This document shows, piece after piece, positions 7,023-7,676 of a stretch of 7,676 nt of DNA (positions are counted from its first letter, which is position 1; each line of letters opens with the position of its first letter). The notes below the pieces were generated by a model. That model was not told where the DNA came from. It did not search any database and saw only the letters and a program-made list of their open reading frames with translations. The stretch covers positions 1 through 7,676 of the forward strand of contig USJM01000081.1 of assembly GCA_900555005.1 (NCBI GenBank), written 5' to 3'. The translations under genes and the position numbers were made by a program. The stretch comes from an uncultured Lachnospiraceae bacterium. Its GTDB lineage: Bacteria; Bacillota_A; Clostridia; Lachnospirales; Lachnospiraceae.

Positions 7023-7051
7023 TTCACAAATTGTGAATATTTTGTTAAACT
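7023..7051 (+). promoter_or_regulatory. Promoter overlapped by a palindromic operator-like sequence
   Basis: TTCACA (7023-7028) and TAAACT (7046-7051) are 17 bases apart, and TG at 7043-7044 gives an extended -10. The perfect palindrome TTCACAA-A-TTGTGAA (7023-7037) covers the -35 side. A related half-site, TTGTTAA (7042-7048), lies 11 bp after TTGTGAA and overlaps the -10. Such placement suggests repressor binding. The regulator is unknown. Half-site letters resemble those of Rex, but the orientation differs from a Rex box. Confidence 0.5.
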
Positions 7052-7104
7052 GATGACACGCATGGCGGGGAAAACCGGATTCCTGGTCCGGGAGGTTGTG
7101 CGGA

Positions 7105-7278
7105 TTGAAACAGATATGTAAGAAAGGGACAACAGGCAGGTCGGATTTCTCTTCGCCCTTCTGCTTTCAGGACTGACAGCTGGATGCGGAAGCGGACAGA
7201 TGGTCGAGGTGACCGGAATCCGGGATCTGCCGGTCAGTTCTGTCCGGGGTACGGAGCACGAGGCTGCAGCAGAAAAGG
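7105..7278 (+). pseudogene. N-terminal part of a secreted lipoprotein, frameshifted and truncated
   Basis: TTG 7105 is preceded by GGGAGGT (7090-7096). It opens a frame giving MKQICKKGTTGRS, a positively charged start. One missing base near 7144-7145 then shifts into FLFALLLSGLTAGCGSG, a hydrophobic segment with lipobox TAGC. The lipidated Cys (codon 7185-7187) would be residue 28. The mature part visible is QMVEVTGIRDLPVSSVRGT and then an Ala/Glu-rich run to about 7278. Joining the two parts makes a textbook lipoprotein signal. If no base is missing, ATG 7200 is the first in-frame start and the signal peptide is lost. After roughly 7279 the sequence becomes a GlgD-like reading, so the true C-terminal part is absent. 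The function is unknown, and solute binding or envelope roles cannot be told apart. Confidence 0.55.
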
Positions 7279-7287
7279 CTGCTGCAG
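7264..7287. repeat. Perfect 9-bp inverted repeat at the lipoprotein/glgD junction
   Basis: CTGCAGCAG (7264-7272) and CTGCTGCAG (7279-7287) are exact reverse complements separated by six bases (AAAAGG). It coincides with the switch from lipoprotein to GlgD-like reading. Such a repeat could be a recombination or misassembly point. Confidence 0.7.
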
Positions 7288-7676
7288 AAGGTGCTGGAGC
7301 GCACATCGAAAGCGGCGCGGACATCACCTGCGTCTGCACCGAGAGCGGCCAGTTTGTGGAAAACGCCACGTATTTCACCGTCAACGAAGCGGGCCGCATC
7401 ACCGAGACGCGCTGCGCGCCGCACAAGGCGAGTGGCTGCCGCAGCCTGGAGATCTACCTTCTAAGCCGCGACCTTCTTATCCCCTTGTGGACGAGTGCGC
7501 CGCGCAGGACAAATACAGCTTTCGCAGCGATGTGCTCTGCGCCATGGGCGACAAGCTCGACCTGCGCGCTTTCCTGTGGGACGGATTTGCCGCGCAGCTG
7601 CGCACGGTGCAGGAATACTATGAGCGCAGCATGCAGCTCTTAGACCCCGCCATCCGTTCCGAGCTCCTGTGTGCCG
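7279..7676 (+). pseudogene. glgD: GlgD-like glucose-1-phosphate adenylyltransferase family fragment (start missing, frameshifted, runs off window)
   Basis: GlgD is a nucleotidyltransferase-like partner of GlgC in glycogen synthesis in Bacillota. The fragment matches the middle and later part of the family. HIESGADITCVCTE sits after the catalytic-domain core, SLEIYLLSRDLLI follows, and then, in another frame from 7484, LVDECAAQDKYSFRSDVL, AFLWDGFAAQLRTVQEYY and ERSMQLLDPAIRSELL. One missing base at 7482-7483 explains the shift, since ATC-CGC-CTT would give LLIRLVDEC. A second possible loss at 7299-7300 would give LQKVLEAHIESGADIT, extending the match upstream to about 7279. The segment has LRTVQEYY where catalytic GlgC proteins have WKDVGT, so GlgD is preferred over GlgC. 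About the first 150-180 residues are absent. Arginine is almost always CGC here, unlike the arg genes. The family match is from memory of conserved patterns. Confidence 0.65.

Noticed and set aside
7023..7048. Rex redox operator
   Set aside because: A Rex box reads TTGTGAA, spacer, TTCACAA. Here the arms are in the opposite order (TTCACAA first) with a one-base spacer, and the third site is a direct repeat.
7484..7643. Novel C-terminal protein tail in the frame of ATG 7200 after position 7483
   Set aside because: The neighbouring frame gives a clear GlgD-like reading to the window end, so the arginine- and serine-rich tail is an off-frame artefact.
1..7676. CRISPR array, tRNA, rRNA, insertion sequence or prophage
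   Set aside because: No regularly spaced repeats, cloverleaf-like sequences, transposase motifs or terminal inverted repeats of insertion-sequence type were found on either strand.

Overview
The window carries an arginine-biosynthesis locus, followed by glycerol kinase and a broken stretch at the right-hand end. Gene order (argG divergent from argC-argJ-argB-argD), purine-rich Shine-Dalgarno sites, occasional TTG starts and protein style point to a Gram-positive anaerobe of the Bacillota, probably a Clostridia/Lachnospiraceae-like gut bacterium with fairly high G+C. This placement is inferred from protein style, not from a marker gene. Several reading-frame breaks suggest draft or metagenome-derived sequence.

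Layout. Positions 1-384 (minus) hold the first 128 codons of argG (argininosuccinate synthase). Positions 385-673 are the divergent control region: a good sigma-A promoter for argG, a hairpin in its leader, and an AT-rich cluster of ArgR-like half-sites between the two transcription units. argC (674-1732) is intact. A 184-bp gap follows, holding a diverged 31-bp direct repeat at 69-bp period. argJ (1917-3135) is recognisable end to end but needs two single-base insertions to read through. argB (3204-4118) and argD (4184-5392) are intact. glpK (5507-7014) has its own extended -10 promoter and one single-base frameshift. From 7023 there is a palindromic operator-like promoter and the start of a lipoprotein gene with a TTG start. 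That gene then runs, at a perfect inverted repeat near 7264-7287, into an internal piece of a GlgD-like gene that continues past the window end.

How the genes work together. ArgB phosphorylates N-acetylglutamate, ArgC reduces the phosphate, ArgD transaminates to N-acetylornithine, and ArgJ moves the acetyl group back to glutamate (the cyclic pathway). ArgG acts later, on citrulline. The carbamoyltransferase and argH are not in view. The N-terminal extension of ArgB is of the arginine-inhibited type, which fits an ArgJ-based cyclic pathway. glpK appears to be an independent unit.

I see no new defence, mobile or RNA system. The most notable signals are a set of frame breaks that all behave as loss of one base, and the apparent chimera between a lipoprotein gene and glgD at the right end, where arginine codon use also changes.
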